This document shows, piece after piece, positions 25,970 to 34,046 of a stretch of 64,000 nucleotides of DNA. Position 1 is the first letter of the stretch, and the number at the start of each line of letters is the position of its first letter. The stretch is taken from contig NZ_JBNPXI010000008.1 of the NCBI RefSeq assembly GCF_050433385.1, positions 94,729 to 158,728 of the forward strand, written 5' to 3'. A program made the position numbers and the translations under genes. The notes under the pieces are model-generated. The model searched no databases. It was given only the letters and a program-made list of their open reading frames with translations, and was not told the DNA's origin. The stretch comes from Brassicibacter mesophilus (GTDB lineage: Bacteria > Bacillota > Clostridia > Tissierellales > Proteiniboraceae).

Positions 25970-26013
25970 TCCTTGAATGGATTGTAAGGCTTGGCCAATG
26001 ACTCTACTAAAGT

Positions 26014-26050
26014 CTAAAGTATTTCATTTATATAGCTTGAAATACCTTAG
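26014..26050. repeat. inverted repeat in the 25.9-26.3 kb intergenic region
   Basis: CTAAAGTATTTCA and TGAAATACCTTAG pair at 12 of 13 positions with an 11-nt loop. No clear U-tract follows. The 66-codon open frame that overlaps 26047-26244 has no ribosome binding site and a composition unlike a protein, so the region between 25971 and 26331 appears non-coding apart from repeat copy C. Confidence 0.45.
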
Positions 26051-26235
26051 TTATTGTAAATACTTATAATAGGCATAAATTGAAATCCTTTCTGTATAAA
26101 CAGGTGAGTTTCTTCACAAGTGTTAGAATTTATACCCTTTTTTATGTGTAAAATGAATTGGTAATTTAAAGGGAAGTGTAAAAATCCACAACAATGAAGT
26201 TTAAGATTGTCATGTATATGGGAATACAATATCGT

Positions 26236-26267
26236 AAAAACCACCGTTATTTATGGTACGGCTCACC
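26236..26267. repeat. dispersed intergenic repeat, copy C
   Basis: AAAAACCACCGTTATTTATG followed by GTACGGCTCACC matches copy B closely (about 25 of 32 positions) and copy A less well. On the minus strand it lies 65 nt past the glycosyltransferase stop and ends in ACGGTGGTTTTT, so it may terminate that gene although its pairing arm is short. Confidence 0.5.
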
Positions 26268-26331
26268 TCACCCTATTTTAAATTCTAATGAAAAAGATTT
26301 CAAAATTCTCGCAAATATCTAAATATCTATT

Positions 26332-27423
26332 TTATATCTCGTCTTCTATTACATGAATATATCTCTTAACAATATCTTGTTTAACATATTTTTTTGATGC
26401 TTCAAATGCAGCATTAGAATATTTCATAAAAGTATTTTCATCTTTTAATATTTCTTTTATAGCTTTTTCTACTCCTTCAGTATCTCCATAAGGTATTAGC
26501 TGTCCTACACTAGGCTCTACAATTGACCTAGCAGCAGGATACGAATCATATACAATCACTGGCATGCCTACTGAGAAAGCTTCAACAAGCACATTTCCAA
26601 AGCCTTCTGAATTGGATAGAAGTAATAATATACTATTATCTTTAGCTACTTCAGTAATATCTCCAATGATTCCTTTAACATTTACTTTTGAATATGTTAA
26701 AAGAAACTCACTAATTCCATATCCATATGCGTTTAATTCAAACTTAGGATATATTCTATTAGCTACTGCACTATATTCTTTAATATTCTTCTGTATAAAG
26801 TCAAATCTGCCTAGATACATTACATTATTTGTATATTTGCATATTTGCTTCCTAGGTGTTTTTGATGGATTGGGAACAATATATGATTTGTATATACACT
26901 GAATCTCCGAGTTTTCTATAATTTTTTCAATCTCTATTTTATCATCTTCAGTATAGAATAAAAATTTATCAATATATTTTAACCTATCTCTTAAAATAAT
27001 AGGTACTTTTTTATTATCTATTGATGCAAGAGTCACATCTGGTTTTGCAGATTGAAATATAATAATTTCATTTTCTTTTAGGTGTTTCTTATTTAGCATA
27101 AGTAGTTTTTGTACACCGAATACAATTATTTTAGATCCTGGAATAATTGCCTTTTCTGATAATTCTTCATTTTTTTCTAAAAGAACATCCTTATAATACT
27201 GAATTTGCCTATTAATATTTTCTTCAAATGTTCTGATCTCAACATTGGGTAACTTATCTAATTGAATCTCATTCTTATTATATACCAAAATATTCTCAAC
27301 AAATTTCTGTGTTGGCATTGCTTCTTCTATTAATCTCATTATTGTCTGTACTCCACCTATAGTTTGAGAACATTTGTTACTCAAAAAATAAATAATATTG
27401 CTCTTTTTTAATATACGATTCAT
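26332..27423 (-). CDS. GT4-type glycosyltransferase
   Basis: The protein is 363 residues from the ATG at 27423, which has AAGGATGGGAG about 6-8 nt upstream; the in-frame TTG at 27477 has no site. The C-terminal half is a family 4 GT-B nucleotide-sugar domain: NNVMYLGRFDFIQKNI, FELNAYGYG, LLLSNSEGFGNVLVEAFSVG (the EX7E motif region) and MPVIVYDSYPAARSIV. It is cytoplasmic and stands alone, so the acceptor and sugar cannot be assigned; cell-wall or capsule glycan synthesis is a fair guess. Confidence 0.87.
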   Translation of the reverse strand: MNRILKKSNIIYFLSNKCSQTIGGVQTIMRLIEEAMPTQKFVENILVYNKNEIQLDKLPNVEIRTFEENINRQIQYYKDVLLEKNEELSEKAIIPGSKIIVFGVQKLLMLNKKHLKENEIIIFQSAKPDVTLASIDNKKVPIILRDRLKYIDKFLFYTEDDKIEIEKIIENSEIQCIYKSYIVPNPSKTPRKQICKYTNNVMYLGRFDFIQKNIKEYSAVANRIYPKFELNAYGYGISEFLLTYSKVNVKGIIGDITEVAKDNSILLLLSNSEGFGNVLVEAFSVGMPVIVYDSYPAARSIVEPSVGQLIPYGDTEGVEKAIKEILKDENTFMKYSNAAFEASKKYVKQDIVKRYIHVIEDEI

Positions 27424-27565
27424 ACTAAACTCCCATCCTTTTAAGCTGTTGTCTATATTGATTATATTTTTTTTCAACCGATAAAGTCAATCGTTGTTTG
27501 CTTTATAAATCAGGTAGAAAGTGGTTAATTATCTCATATACTGTCCACTTATATCAAAATATAAA

Positions 27566-27600
27566 AAGCATTTCACCTCTATAACGAGGATGAAATGCTT
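27566..27600 (-). terminator. intrinsic terminator of the LarA-family gene
   Basis: The stem AAGCATTTCA / TGAAATGCTT continues inward with CCTC / GAGG past one unpaired base. The loop is 6 nt and the minus strand runs into TTTTTATA. It lies 15 nt past the stop codon. Confidence 0.8.
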
Positions 27601-27615
27601 CAAAACTTAACATTA

Positions 27616-28905
27616 TTATTTTACTAACTTTGGTAAAGTATTTGCTCCTTGAGGCATCAAATAAGTAGTAAGATTCTTGCCTTTTTCTTCATAAGTCATT
27701 TCTAATGCTTCTTCTATAGTTTTTACAACCTTGATATCTGCTCTTTTTACTAATTCAGGATCCATGTCCCCTACAAGAATAAGAGTAAAATCTCTTGCAA
27801 CTTCACTAATAAAATAGCCAATATATTTTGCAATTGAATAATCTTTTCTAAGTTCAGCTTCCCTTTCTTCTACTGTATCAAAATTTTGCAATATTTCCTT
27901 AATAGGATCATTTCCAAAACCTTCTTTGCACTGGCTTAAAATGATAATTGTTCCACCTTTTATTACTGCTTCTTTTGCATTAATAAGTGTTTTTGAAGTT
28001 TGATATAAATTAATATCTTTAGGGTATCCTCCTGCAGTTGCTATAACCAAGTCTGCCTTTTCTTTTATTGGAACACCGTCTACTTCATCTACAATCTTGC
28101 AGCCAGCTTCATGTGCTTTAATATAGTTCCCTGCTACAGCATGCGCTATCTTTCCATTAGCGCTCATAATTGTATTAAACATAAAGGTGGGTCTAACAAA
28201 ACTTGCTGCTTCCAGCATATCCTCATGAAGTGGATTGTTTTCAACATTCCCACTTCTTACAAGAGGGTTGCTTCCTTCTCCTGCATTAGGACTTAGTGAT
28301 AATGCATGGTTAGTCATAATCGTTTCGTAACCAGAAATACCTGGGAGAATTGACTTTTTCCCGCCTCCCCATCCAGCTAATAGATGGAATACAATGCCTC
28401 CTGTTAAAACAATATGATCACATTCCATTGCTTTTTTGTTTATAGAAACAGGTGTACCAAATCTAGTTGTTCCCAAATAAACTAGATTATCTTTATCAAA
28501 ACAATCATGGTCTATTACTTCAAAACGATCCGCTAATTTTTCTCCCAACAGCATTCTATGTTCTTCTTTTGTTTGACTTCTATGATACCCTGTAGATGAG
28601 ATAAATAAAATATCTTCATCCTTGATACCCCCACTATTTAATTCATCTACAATATATGATAGATATACATTCATTCTTTGCCATAATCTTGTTACATCTG
28701 AGATTACAATACAGACTTTCTCACCTGGATGAACTAATTCTTTTAATCTAGCACTAGCTATTGGATTTTCCAAAGCCTCTAGTATAATTTCTTCTTCTGT
28801 TTTATCTATCTCTTTACTGTTACTTTCTATAATTCCTAACAAGCTCTTTTTAGTCACTGTCACATCTACTTTTCCTTCTCCATACTTCATCTTTATTGTT
28901 TCCAT
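27616..28905 (-). CDS. LarA-family protein (nickel-pincer lactate racemase family)
   Basis: The protein is 429 residues, the usual LarA length. Family blocks are visible: CIVISDVTRLWQRMNVYLSYIVDEL, STGYHRSQTKEEH, DHDCFDKDNLVYLG, GGIVFHLLAGWGGGKKSILPG with the Lys that binds the nickel-pincer cofactor in LarA, and the downstream TIMTNHALSLSP His region. LarA interconverts D- and L-lactate, but relatives act on other 2-hydroxy acids, so the substrate is open. The cofactor genes larB, larC and larE are not next to it. It is monocistronic with a strong AGGAGG site. Confidence 0.82.
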   Translation of the reverse strand: METIKMKYGEGKVDVTVTKKSLLGIIESNSKEIDKTEEEIILEALENPIASARLKELVHPGEKVCIVISDVTRLWQRMNVYLSYIVDELNSGGIKDEDILFISSTGYHRSQTKEEHRMLLGEKLADRFEVIDHDCFDKDNLVYLGTTRFGTPVSINKKAMECDHIVLTGGIVFHLLAGWGGGKKSILPGISGYETIMTNHALSLSPNAGEGSNPLVRSGNVENNPLHEDMLEAASFVRPTFMFNTIMSANGKIAHAVAGNYIKAHEAGCKIVDEVDGVPIKEKADLVIATAGGYPKDINLYQTSKTLINAKEAVIKGGTIIILSQCKEGFGNDPIKEILQNFDTVEEREAELRKDYSIAKYIGYFISEVARDFTLILVGDMDPELVKRADIKVVKTIEEALEMTYEEKGKNLTTYLMPQGANTLPKLVK

Positions 28906-29051
28906 ATTCTTGTCCGCCTCCTAAAGTGTATCCTTATGTTTTAAATATTCCGTCAGATAATTACTTGTTATACATTATATTGACTACATTTCCACATGTC
29001 AATATTACTTTAGTATTAAGACAATTTGTTCCTGCTATTAGAGTTTTGTTC

Positions 29052-29489
29052 TTATCTAACATACGGTCCTTCATCAGATAATGCATCATTCAGCCAACTA
29101 GGATGTATTTTGATTATATTTGATGGTAACATATTTGTAGGGAAATATTTTAGCTCTAAAGTCTCTGGTGAATCACAAGATATCTTCCCTCCTATTACTT
29201 TAGCTTGAAAACAACAAGTTACAAAATGAGTTACTCTCCCATCAGGATACTCAAAAACCTGAGAGCTTGGATCGGAATATACTCCAATGAAACGCAGTAT
29301 TTCAATATGCAATCCTGTTTCTTCAATCACTTCTCTTATTGCAGCATTAGTTACTGTTTCACCTGGTTCAACATGCCCTGAAGGTATCCCCCATAAACCA
29401 ACATCTGCTCTCTTTTGTAATAGAACCTCCTTTTTATCATTAAAAATTACAACAGCTATACCTGGACAAATTTCTTTAATTTGTTGCAC
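29052..29489 (-). CDS. NUDIX hydrolase, riboswitch-controlled
   Basis: The protein is 145 residues. A complete Nudix box runs from G38 to about residue 60 (GHVEPGETVTNAAIREVIEE, then TGL), with E44, R52, E53, E56 and E57 in the GX5EX7REUXEEXGU pattern that binds Mg2+ and cleaves nucleoside diphosphate-X bonds. The GTG start at 29489 has GAGGAGAGG 5 nt upstream. It lies just past the terminator of a ykkC-family riboswitch. A ykkC variant class sensing nucleoside diphosphates is associated with NUDIX genes, which suggests a nucleotide substrate. No neighbour shares the operon. Confidence 0.93.
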   Translation of the reverse strand: MQQIKEICPGIAVVIFNDKKEVLLQKRADVGLWGIPSGHVEPGETVTNAAIREVIEETGLHIEILRFIGVYSDPSSQVFEYPDGRVTHFVTCCFQAKVIGGKISCDSPETLELKYFPTNMLPSNIIKIHPSWLNDALSDEGPYVR

Positions 29490-29515
29490 AAAATCCTCTC
29501 CTCTATTTAAAATAT

Positions 29516-29680
29516 AAAAACCCGAGGAGAAAAGAATTCAGCGCATAAGAAACACGCTGAACCTTCCCCCTCGGGCATTTTATTCCAGTAGGTGCCTCTT
29601 GCTGTGCAAGAGCCGTAGCGCTTGGTCACAGTCCCTTAAAATTTCAAGGCGGAACCCTAGCTACCTATTCCCAGTTCAGT
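29516..29680 (-). promoter_or_regulatory. ykkC-family riboswitch with terminator, copy 1 (NUDIX leader)
   Basis: On the minus strand the conserved ykkC segments appear in order: CTAGGGTTCCG, GGGACTGTGACCAAG, the stem CTCTTGC-ACA-GCAAGAG, GGCACCTACTGGAATAAAA and GCCCGAGGGGGAGG. A terminator follows: CCCGAGG pairs with CTCGGG, enclosing a second stem (TTCAGCGTG ... CACGCTGAA approximately), then TTTTT. Ligand binding would compete with this stem. The NUDIX gene begins 27 nt further. Of the known subtypes, the nucleoside-diphosphate class (2c) fits the gene association; the exact subtype needs alignment. Confidence 0.8.
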
Positions 29681-29706
29681 AAAGAAATCATATTCTATTC
29701 TTCTAT

Positions 29707-29735
29707 ATTCTATACCCAGATATTGGCTTTGTCAA
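29707..29735 (-). promoter_or_regulatory. sigma-A promoter of riboswitch copy 1
   Basis: TTGACA (29735-29730) and TAGAAT (29712-29707) are 17 nt apart, 27 nt ahead of the aptamer. The remaining bases to 29898 show nothing further. Confidence 0.7.
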
Positions 29736-29898
29736 GAAATGTGCCCTATAGATTAGTAAATCAAGAGGACTAAATCAAAAAGGGAGCACTTCAAACGTCG
29801 CCACTTGTCTATATCCACATTTCAGAGACACCTCTAATTTGGTCTGTTACAATATCATTAAGTCGCTTTTTTTGCTTTTATGCTCGGATTAGTTATTT

Positions 29899-30087
29899 TC
29901 AAGAACAATCTTTATTATTTTTTGATATTTCTTGATATATTTTATATCCCCAAAAACCTATTACTCCTGATAAATATAATATGCTAAAGAATAACAAATC
30001 ATCGCTTGTACCGAAAATCATAGATGAAAAAACTGCAAAAAGATACCCTACAATGTAGTGAGTAAAAAATATCAATAAGTATTTCAT
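29899..30087 (-). CDS. small membrane protein, 62 aa, unknown
   Basis: There are two membrane segments (LLIFFTHYIVGYLFAVFSSM and LLFFSILYLSGVIGFWGYKI) and a polar tail, EISKNNKDCS. The ATG at 30087 is at better distance from AAAGGG than the in-frame TTG at 30093. No family is recognised. It lies between the two riboswitch copies, downstream of a lipoprotein gene. Confidence 0.55.
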   Translation of the reverse strand: MKYLLIFFTHYIVGYLFAVFSSMIFGTSDDLLFFSILYLSGVIGFWGYKIYQEISKNNKDCS

Positions 30088-30220
30088 AAGCAAAAACCCT
30101 TTACCTTTATTTAATAAGTAATTAAATTATAAATCCATATTAGCTGGTGGTTTTCTTTATACAATCAAAAAACAATGAAAACTTAGTTTCATTGTTCTAA
30201 AAATAGGTAAAACTAAAAGT

Positions 30221-30931
30221 TTATTTACTTGGGATATATTTAATGGTTTTAATAACCTCTAACAATATAGGCAATACTTCTTTTCTATCTTTTTCATTAT
30301 AGGTTAGCCTAATTATTGCTACATTTTGACTTTCTTTGAATAAGAAAAAATCTGTTTCTTTCCCATATTCATCAATTTTACTCAATATGTATTCACTTAA
30401 TCCTTCTAGCTCATTGATTGCTGTTATTTTCGCAATAGGGCCTGAGCTTTCAAGATATTCCTTTGCCTCTAGCTTGCAGTTTTCAAAGTCTTTTTCTGCA
30501 CTTATAAAATCTTTACAAAATGTAATATAACTTTCTTTATTTAAATAAAATTCGTTCCCATCTTCAAATTTTTTTTCGGTTATAATATCTGGAAGGTATA
30601 TCCCAAAATCAGTATATAGTACATTTACAAAACTTCCTCTAGTTTCTTTATCATTTATGTTTAGTGTCGTAAATTGTTCATTATCATAGACTTTATTATC
30701 TGGAAAGAGATTTGTCTTTTCTTTATCATCAATTGATATTACTTCTTCATTCTCTGTACTCACTTTAGTATCTGTATTAGGACTTTCATTATTTGGGTTA
30801 GTATCTGTAATAGGTTTCACTACATCAGAGGTTGGGCTTTGTGTCAATTTTTTGTTAGTACATGAAGCATTACTTATGAGTATAATAACGATTAGTAATA
30901 TTAGTATAAATATATTTTTAATTTTTAACAC
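30221..30931 (-). CDS. putative lipoprotein, unknown function
   Basis: The protein is 236 residues. A signal (NIFILILLIVIILISNASC) ends in a Cys that could be lipid-modified, although Asn at -3 departs from the usual lipobox. A Pro/Thr/Asn/Ser-rich linker of about 45 residues follows, then a folded domain (FVNVLYTDFGIYLPDIITEK ... VAIIRLTYNEKDRKEVLPIL). No family is recognised. The start GTG at 30931 lies directly behind AGGGG, so initiation is uncertain. Confidence 0.6.
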   Translation of the reverse strand: MLKIKNIFILILLIVIILISNASCTNKKLTQSPTSDVVKPITDTNPNNESPNTDTKVSTENEEVISIDDKEKTNLFPDNKVYDNEQFTTLNINDKETRGSFVNVLYTDFGIYLPDIITEKKFEDGNEFYLNKESYITFCKDFISAEKDFENCKLEAKEYLESSGPIAKITAINELEGLSEYILSKIDEYGKETDFFLFKESQNVAIIRLTYNEKDRKEVLPILLEVIKTIKYIPSK

Positions 30932-30977
30932 CCCTAAACATAAATTTTAATAATTTACTTATATTTACAATATACAA

Positions 30978-31015
30978 TAAAGTACCATTGGTTGTAAATA
31001 CCCAATGGTACTTTA
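30978..31015 (-). terminator. intrinsic terminator of the peptidoglycan hydrolase gene
   Basis: A 14-bp perfect stem TAAAGTACCATTGG / CCAATGGTACTTTA with a 10-nt loop lies 10 nt past the stop codon. Confidence 0.8.
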
Positions 31016-31024
31016 ATTTATTCT

Positions 31025-31783
31025 TTATACAAAATCAACATGGAAGTGGTCGGCATGGTCAGATCTAACAACTATCTTACTGCTGTTTATTCCATGATTT
31101 GTACCAAACAAAACTTGTGCAACTCCAGAATTATTTACGCATAACTGTAAAAATGTTTTCTGTTGTTCGGTTGTCATTACTGTACTTCTAATATCAGCGT
31201 CTTTTCCTCCAGAATGAGAGGCATGATCAGGAGTATCCTCATCATTTATTAAACAACAATCATTTATCTGTAATTTAACACCTGTTGCATTTTTAAAGTC
31301 TAATGCAAGTCTCTCTAATGTAGACTTAGCACTTACTCTAAGCCATGAATGGTCTAATTTGTAAGTTGAGTCGGCACTCATACCACTAGAGGTATCATTA
31401 TAGTTAGTATAAGTAGATGTGTAAGGTGCCAATCTAACATTACCAACTGATGAAACTCCTTCAGCAAACATCATCCTATTTCTTGACGCTTGACCATATA
31501 TTCCGTCTTGTGTTAAACCTTCTAGTTGCTGAAATACCTTTAAATTAGCCTCTGTCGCACTATCGAATGTTTGAGAAGTATTGCCACTTAAAGAAGGTAC
31601 TCCATTGAAATCTGTTCCTCCATATCTTTCATACTCCAATCTATAATCCCTTAAATTTTGCTTTAATGCAGGTACTTCGCTATGAACATCCCCTAATCTT
31701 AAAGTCGATTTAAAGTTTACACCTGCATATGAATTAAGACTTGAAGTACCTATTGCAGCTACATTACCATGTCCCCATGACAT
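31025..31783 (-). CDS. peptidoglycan hydrolase: PG-binding domain plus MepA/M15-like peptidase
   Basis: The protein is 252 residues. A peptidoglycan-binding repeat (about 30-100) shows LRLGDVHSEVPALKQNL, DSATEANLKVFQQLEGLTQD and GIYGQASRNRMM. The C-terminal metallopeptidase has the zinc-ligand motif SHSGGKDADI and the closing DHADHFHVDFV, as in MepA-type/M15-clan murein endopeptidases. There is no signal peptide, which suggests release by lysis, a holin, or action within a spore or phage context. No other phage gene is adjacent. It has a strong GGAGAGG site and its own terminator. Confidence 0.8.
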   Translation of the reverse strand: MSWGHGNVAAIGTSSLNSYAGVNFKSTLRLGDVHSEVPALKQNLRDYRLEYERYGGTDFNGVPSLSGNTSQTFDSATEANLKVFQQLEGLTQDGIYGQASRNRMMFAEGVSSVGNVRLAPYTSTYTNYNDTSSGMSADSTYKLDHSWLRVSAKSTLERLALDFKNATGVKLQINDCCLINDEDTPDHASHSGGKDADIRSTVMTTEQQKTFLQLCVNNSGVAQVLFGTNHGINSSKIVVRSDHADHFHVDFV

Positions 31784-32032
31784 AAAGATCCTCTCCTTTA
31801 TTTGAAAATATTTTATTTTGTAAGGTTAACTTTGTCGGCCAACTTTTGCCTTACACTATATAAAAGGACTTTAATGCCTAAATAATCAACCTAAAACAGA
31901 AAAAATATTTTTTTATTTTTTTTTGTAAAGTGGTTGATAATTTTAAAAATAGTATCCTCTTATTAAGTGTAGGTATAAAATTCATAGGCGTAAATCTCAT
32001 AAAAAAAGGCAAGGTGTATTATGAACATGCCC

Positions 32033-32047
32033 CTGTCAAGTAGACAG
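32033..32047. other. short inverted repeat, possible mobile-element end
   Basis: CTGTC-AAGTA-GACAG lies between the orphan riboswitch copy and the hydrolase gene, preceded by CATGCCC. Sequences of the form CCCTGTCAAGTAGACAG resemble ends of Firmicute insertion sequences as I remember them, but no transposase is present. The remaining bases 31784-32032 contain no gene I can support. Confidence 0.25.
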
Positions 32048-32065
32048 TGAAAAAAACAAAAATAC

Positions 32066-32230
32066 AAAAACCCGAGGAGAAAAGAATTCAGCGTATAAGA
32101 AGTACGCTGAACCTCCCCCTCGGGCATTTTATTCCAGTAGGTGCCTCTTGCTGTGCAAGAGCTGTAGCGCTTGGTCACAGTCCCTTGAAATGTCAAGGCG
32201 GAACCCTAGCTACCTATTCCCAGTTCAGAA
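32066..32230 (-). promoter_or_regulatory. ykkC-family riboswitch with terminator, copy 2 (orphan)
   Basis: This element is nearly identical to copy 1: the same CTAGGGTTCCG, GGGACTGTGACCAAG, CTCTTGC/GCAAGAG stem and CCCGAGG terminator. Differences in the terminator arm are compensatory (GCGTAC ... GTACGC here versus GCGTG ... CACGC-like in copy 1), which supports a functional RNA. No NUDIX gene follows; the next gene downstream, 283 nt away, is a peptidoglycan hydrolase. It may control that gene or be a relic of a duplication. Confidence 0.78.
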
Positions 32231-32240
32231 AAGAAACCAT

Positions 32241-32269
32241 ATTCTATATCCAGATATTAGCTTTGTCAA
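32241..32269 (-). promoter_or_regulatory. sigma-A promoter of riboswitch copy 2
   Basis: TTGACA (32269-32264) and TAGAAT (32246-32241) are 17 nt apart, as in copy 1, so the duplicated unit included its promoter. Confidence 0.7.
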
Positions 32270-32312
32270 GAAATGTACCTATAGTGTAATAAATCGAGAA
32301 TACAGAACCAAA

Positions 32313-32341
32313 AAGCAAGCAAAAATCGTCTCCTCTTGCTT
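32313..32341 (-). terminator. intrinsic terminator of the riboflavin operon
   Basis: The stem AAGCAAG / CTTGCTT encloses a loop with GGAGACGA on the minus strand, followed by TTTTTGG. It lies 8 nt past the ribH stop and resembles the hairpin at 181-211. Confidence 0.75.
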
Positions 32342-32348
32342 ATATTGC

Positions 32349-32813
32349 TTATTTTAGTTCTTTTAACAGATTAGCCATTTCTATGGCTGTAACTGCAGCT
32401 TCGTAGCCTTTGTTTCCTGCTTTTGTTCCTGCTCTTTCTATGGCCTGCTCTATTGTGTCTGTTGTAAGTACTCCAAATATTACTGGAAGCTCTGTTTCTA
32501 GTGATACGTTTGCTATGCCTTTTGATACCTCACTTGAAACATAGTCAAAGTGTGGAGTTGCCCCTCTTATGACAGCACCTAGGCATATAACTGCATCATA
32601 GTTGCGTGACTTAGCTAATTTCTTTGCTATAAGAGGTATCTCAAATGCTCCTGGAACCCATGTAATCTCTATATCCTTTTCCTCTACACCATGTCTATTT
32701 AATGCATCGATTGCTCCAGATAAAAGTTTCCCTCCAATAAATTCGTTAAACCTACCTACTATTATTCCAAATTTTAATCCTTGTGCTATAAGTTTACCTT
32801 CATATGTTTTCAT
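32349..32813 (-). CDS. ribH: 6,7-dimethyl-8-ribityllumazine synthase
   Basis: The protein is 154 residues. It condenses 5-amino-6-ribitylamino-uracil with 3,4-dihydroxy-2-butanone 4-phosphate, the penultimate riboflavin step, usually as a 60-subunit shell. Motifs seen: GIIVGRFNEFIGGKLLSGA, VPGAFEIPLIAKKLA, CLGAVIRGATPHFDYV with the catalytic His, and FGVLTTDTIEQAIERAG. It is last in the ribD-ribE-ribBA-ribH operon, 3 bp after ribBA, and shares its FMN riboswitch control. Confidence 0.97.
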   Translation of the reverse strand: MKTYEGKLIAQGLKFGIIVGRFNEFIGGKLLSGAIDALNRHGVEEKDIEITWVPGAFEIPLIAKKLAKSRNYDAVICLGAVIRGATPHFDYVSSEVSKGIANVSLETELPVIFGVLTTDTIEQAIERAGTKAGNKGYEAAVTAIEMANLLKELK

Positions 32814-32816
32814 ATA

Positions 32817-34028
32817 TTATTTTTCCTCCTTAAAATTTAGCATATGCCCCATTTTTTCTTTTTTAGTCTTTAGATAATATTCATTTCTCTCGTTGTGATT
32901 CATCTGTATTGGAACTCTGTCTACTATTTCAATTCCATATCCCGATAATCCCGATATCTTCTTAGGGTTATTAGTCATCAATCTGACCTTTTTTGCTCCT
33001 AAGTCTGCAAGTATCTGAGCACCTATTCCGTAGTCTCTCAAATCTTCTGGAAAACCTAAAGCAAGATTTGCTTCTACTGTATCCATTCCTTGATCCTGAA
33101 GAGCATAGGCTCTGATTTTGTTGATAAGCCCTATCCCTCTTCCTTCTTGGCGCATGTATAGAAGTATTCCTCTTCCTTCATCATTTATTTTTTTCATGGC
33201 AGCAGCATATTGTTCACCGCAGTCACATCTAAGAGAACCAAATACATCTCCAGTAAGGCATTCAGAGTGAACTCTAACTAATACGGGTTCTCCATTTGAT
33301 ACATCTCCTTTTACTAAAGCAACATGATGCTCCCCATTAAGCTTATTTATATATCCTACAACCTTAAAATCTCCATATCTTGTAGGCATTTCAGCAGATG
33401 TCACTCTCTCAACGAGACATTCCTTTTTTCGTCTATAGTTGATTAAATCAGCTATTGTTATTATTTTAAGTCCATGGATTTTCACATATTCCATAAGTTC
33501 AGGCACTCTTGCCATAGTACCATCCTCATTCATAATCTCACATATCACACCTGCAGGGTAAAGCCCCGCTATTCTAGCCAAATCTACAGCTGCCTCTGTA
33601 TGTCCTGCTCTTTCTAAAACACCTCCAGACTTAGCTGCCAACGGAAATATGTGCCCAGGTCTACTAAAGTCAGTTGGTAAAGCATTTGGATTTATAAGCT
33701 TTAGTATTGTCTCCGCTCTTTCTGCTGAAGATATCCCTGTAGTAGAATTAACAGAATCTACTGATACGGTAAAAGCTGTTTCTTTTGGGTCAGTGTTTTT
33801 ACTAACCATTGGATATATATCAAGCTCATTAAGCCTTTCTCTTGTCATAGGAGTACATATTAGTCCTCGTCCATATTTAGCCATAAAGTTTATACTCTGT
33901 GCTGTAGTCTTCTCAGCAACCATCAAAAGGTCACCTTCATTCTCCCTATTTTCATCATCTACTACAACAATAATTTTTCCAGCCTTAATGTCTTCAAGAG
34001 CCTCTTCTATAGTGTTAAAGTTAATCAT
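32817..34028 (-). CDS. ribBA: bifunctional DHBP synthase / GTP cyclohydrolase II
   Basis: This 403-residue fusion supplies both riboflavin precursors. The N-terminal half (about 1-200) is 3,4-dihydroxy-2-butanone-4-phosphate synthase (VVDDENRENEGDL, CTPMTRERLNEL, RPGHIFPLAAKSGGVLERAG). The C-terminal half is GTP cyclohydrolase II with the zinc cysteines in HSECLTGDVFGSLRCDCG and the catalytic region YMRQEGRGIGL. The ATG at 34028 has AGGTGAGGTG 6 nt upstream; the GTG at 34037 overlaps that site. It is third in the rib operon. Confidence 0.97.
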   Translation of the reverse strand: MINFNTIEEALEDIKAGKIIVVVDDENRENEGDLLMVAEKTTAQSINFMAKYGRGLICTPMTRERLNELDIYPMVSKNTDPKETAFTVSVDSVNSTTGISSAERAETILKLINPNALPTDFSRPGHIFPLAAKSGGVLERAGHTEAAVDLARIAGLYPAGVICEIMNEDGTMARVPELMEYVKIHGLKIITIADLINYRRKKECLVERVTSAEMPTRYGDFKVVGYINKLNGEHHVALVKGDVSNGEPVLVRVHSECLTGDVFGSLRCDCGEQYAAAMKKINDEGRGILLYMRQEGRGIGLINKIRAYALQDQGMDTVEANLALGFPEDLRDYGIGAQILADLGAKKVRLMTNNPKKISGLSGYGIEIVDRVPIQMNHNERNEYYLKTKKEKMGHMLNFKEEK

Positions 34029-34046
34029 TAAATTCACCTCACCTTT

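Noticed and set aside
26047..26244. A 65-codon open frame on the minus strand
   Set aside because: It has no ribosome binding site, a Phe/His/Ile-rich composition unlike a folded protein, and overlaps an inverted repeat and repeat copy C.
22895..26267. The dispersed repeats as the C-terminal coding end of a transposase
   Set aside because: A conserved short reading frame can be drawn across them, but stop codons lie directly upstream in copies A and C, so there is no sustained coding evidence.
31963..32357. Open frames on both strands across the orphan riboswitch
   Set aside because: They run through a conserved structured RNA, its terminator and promoter, and have no ribosome binding sites.
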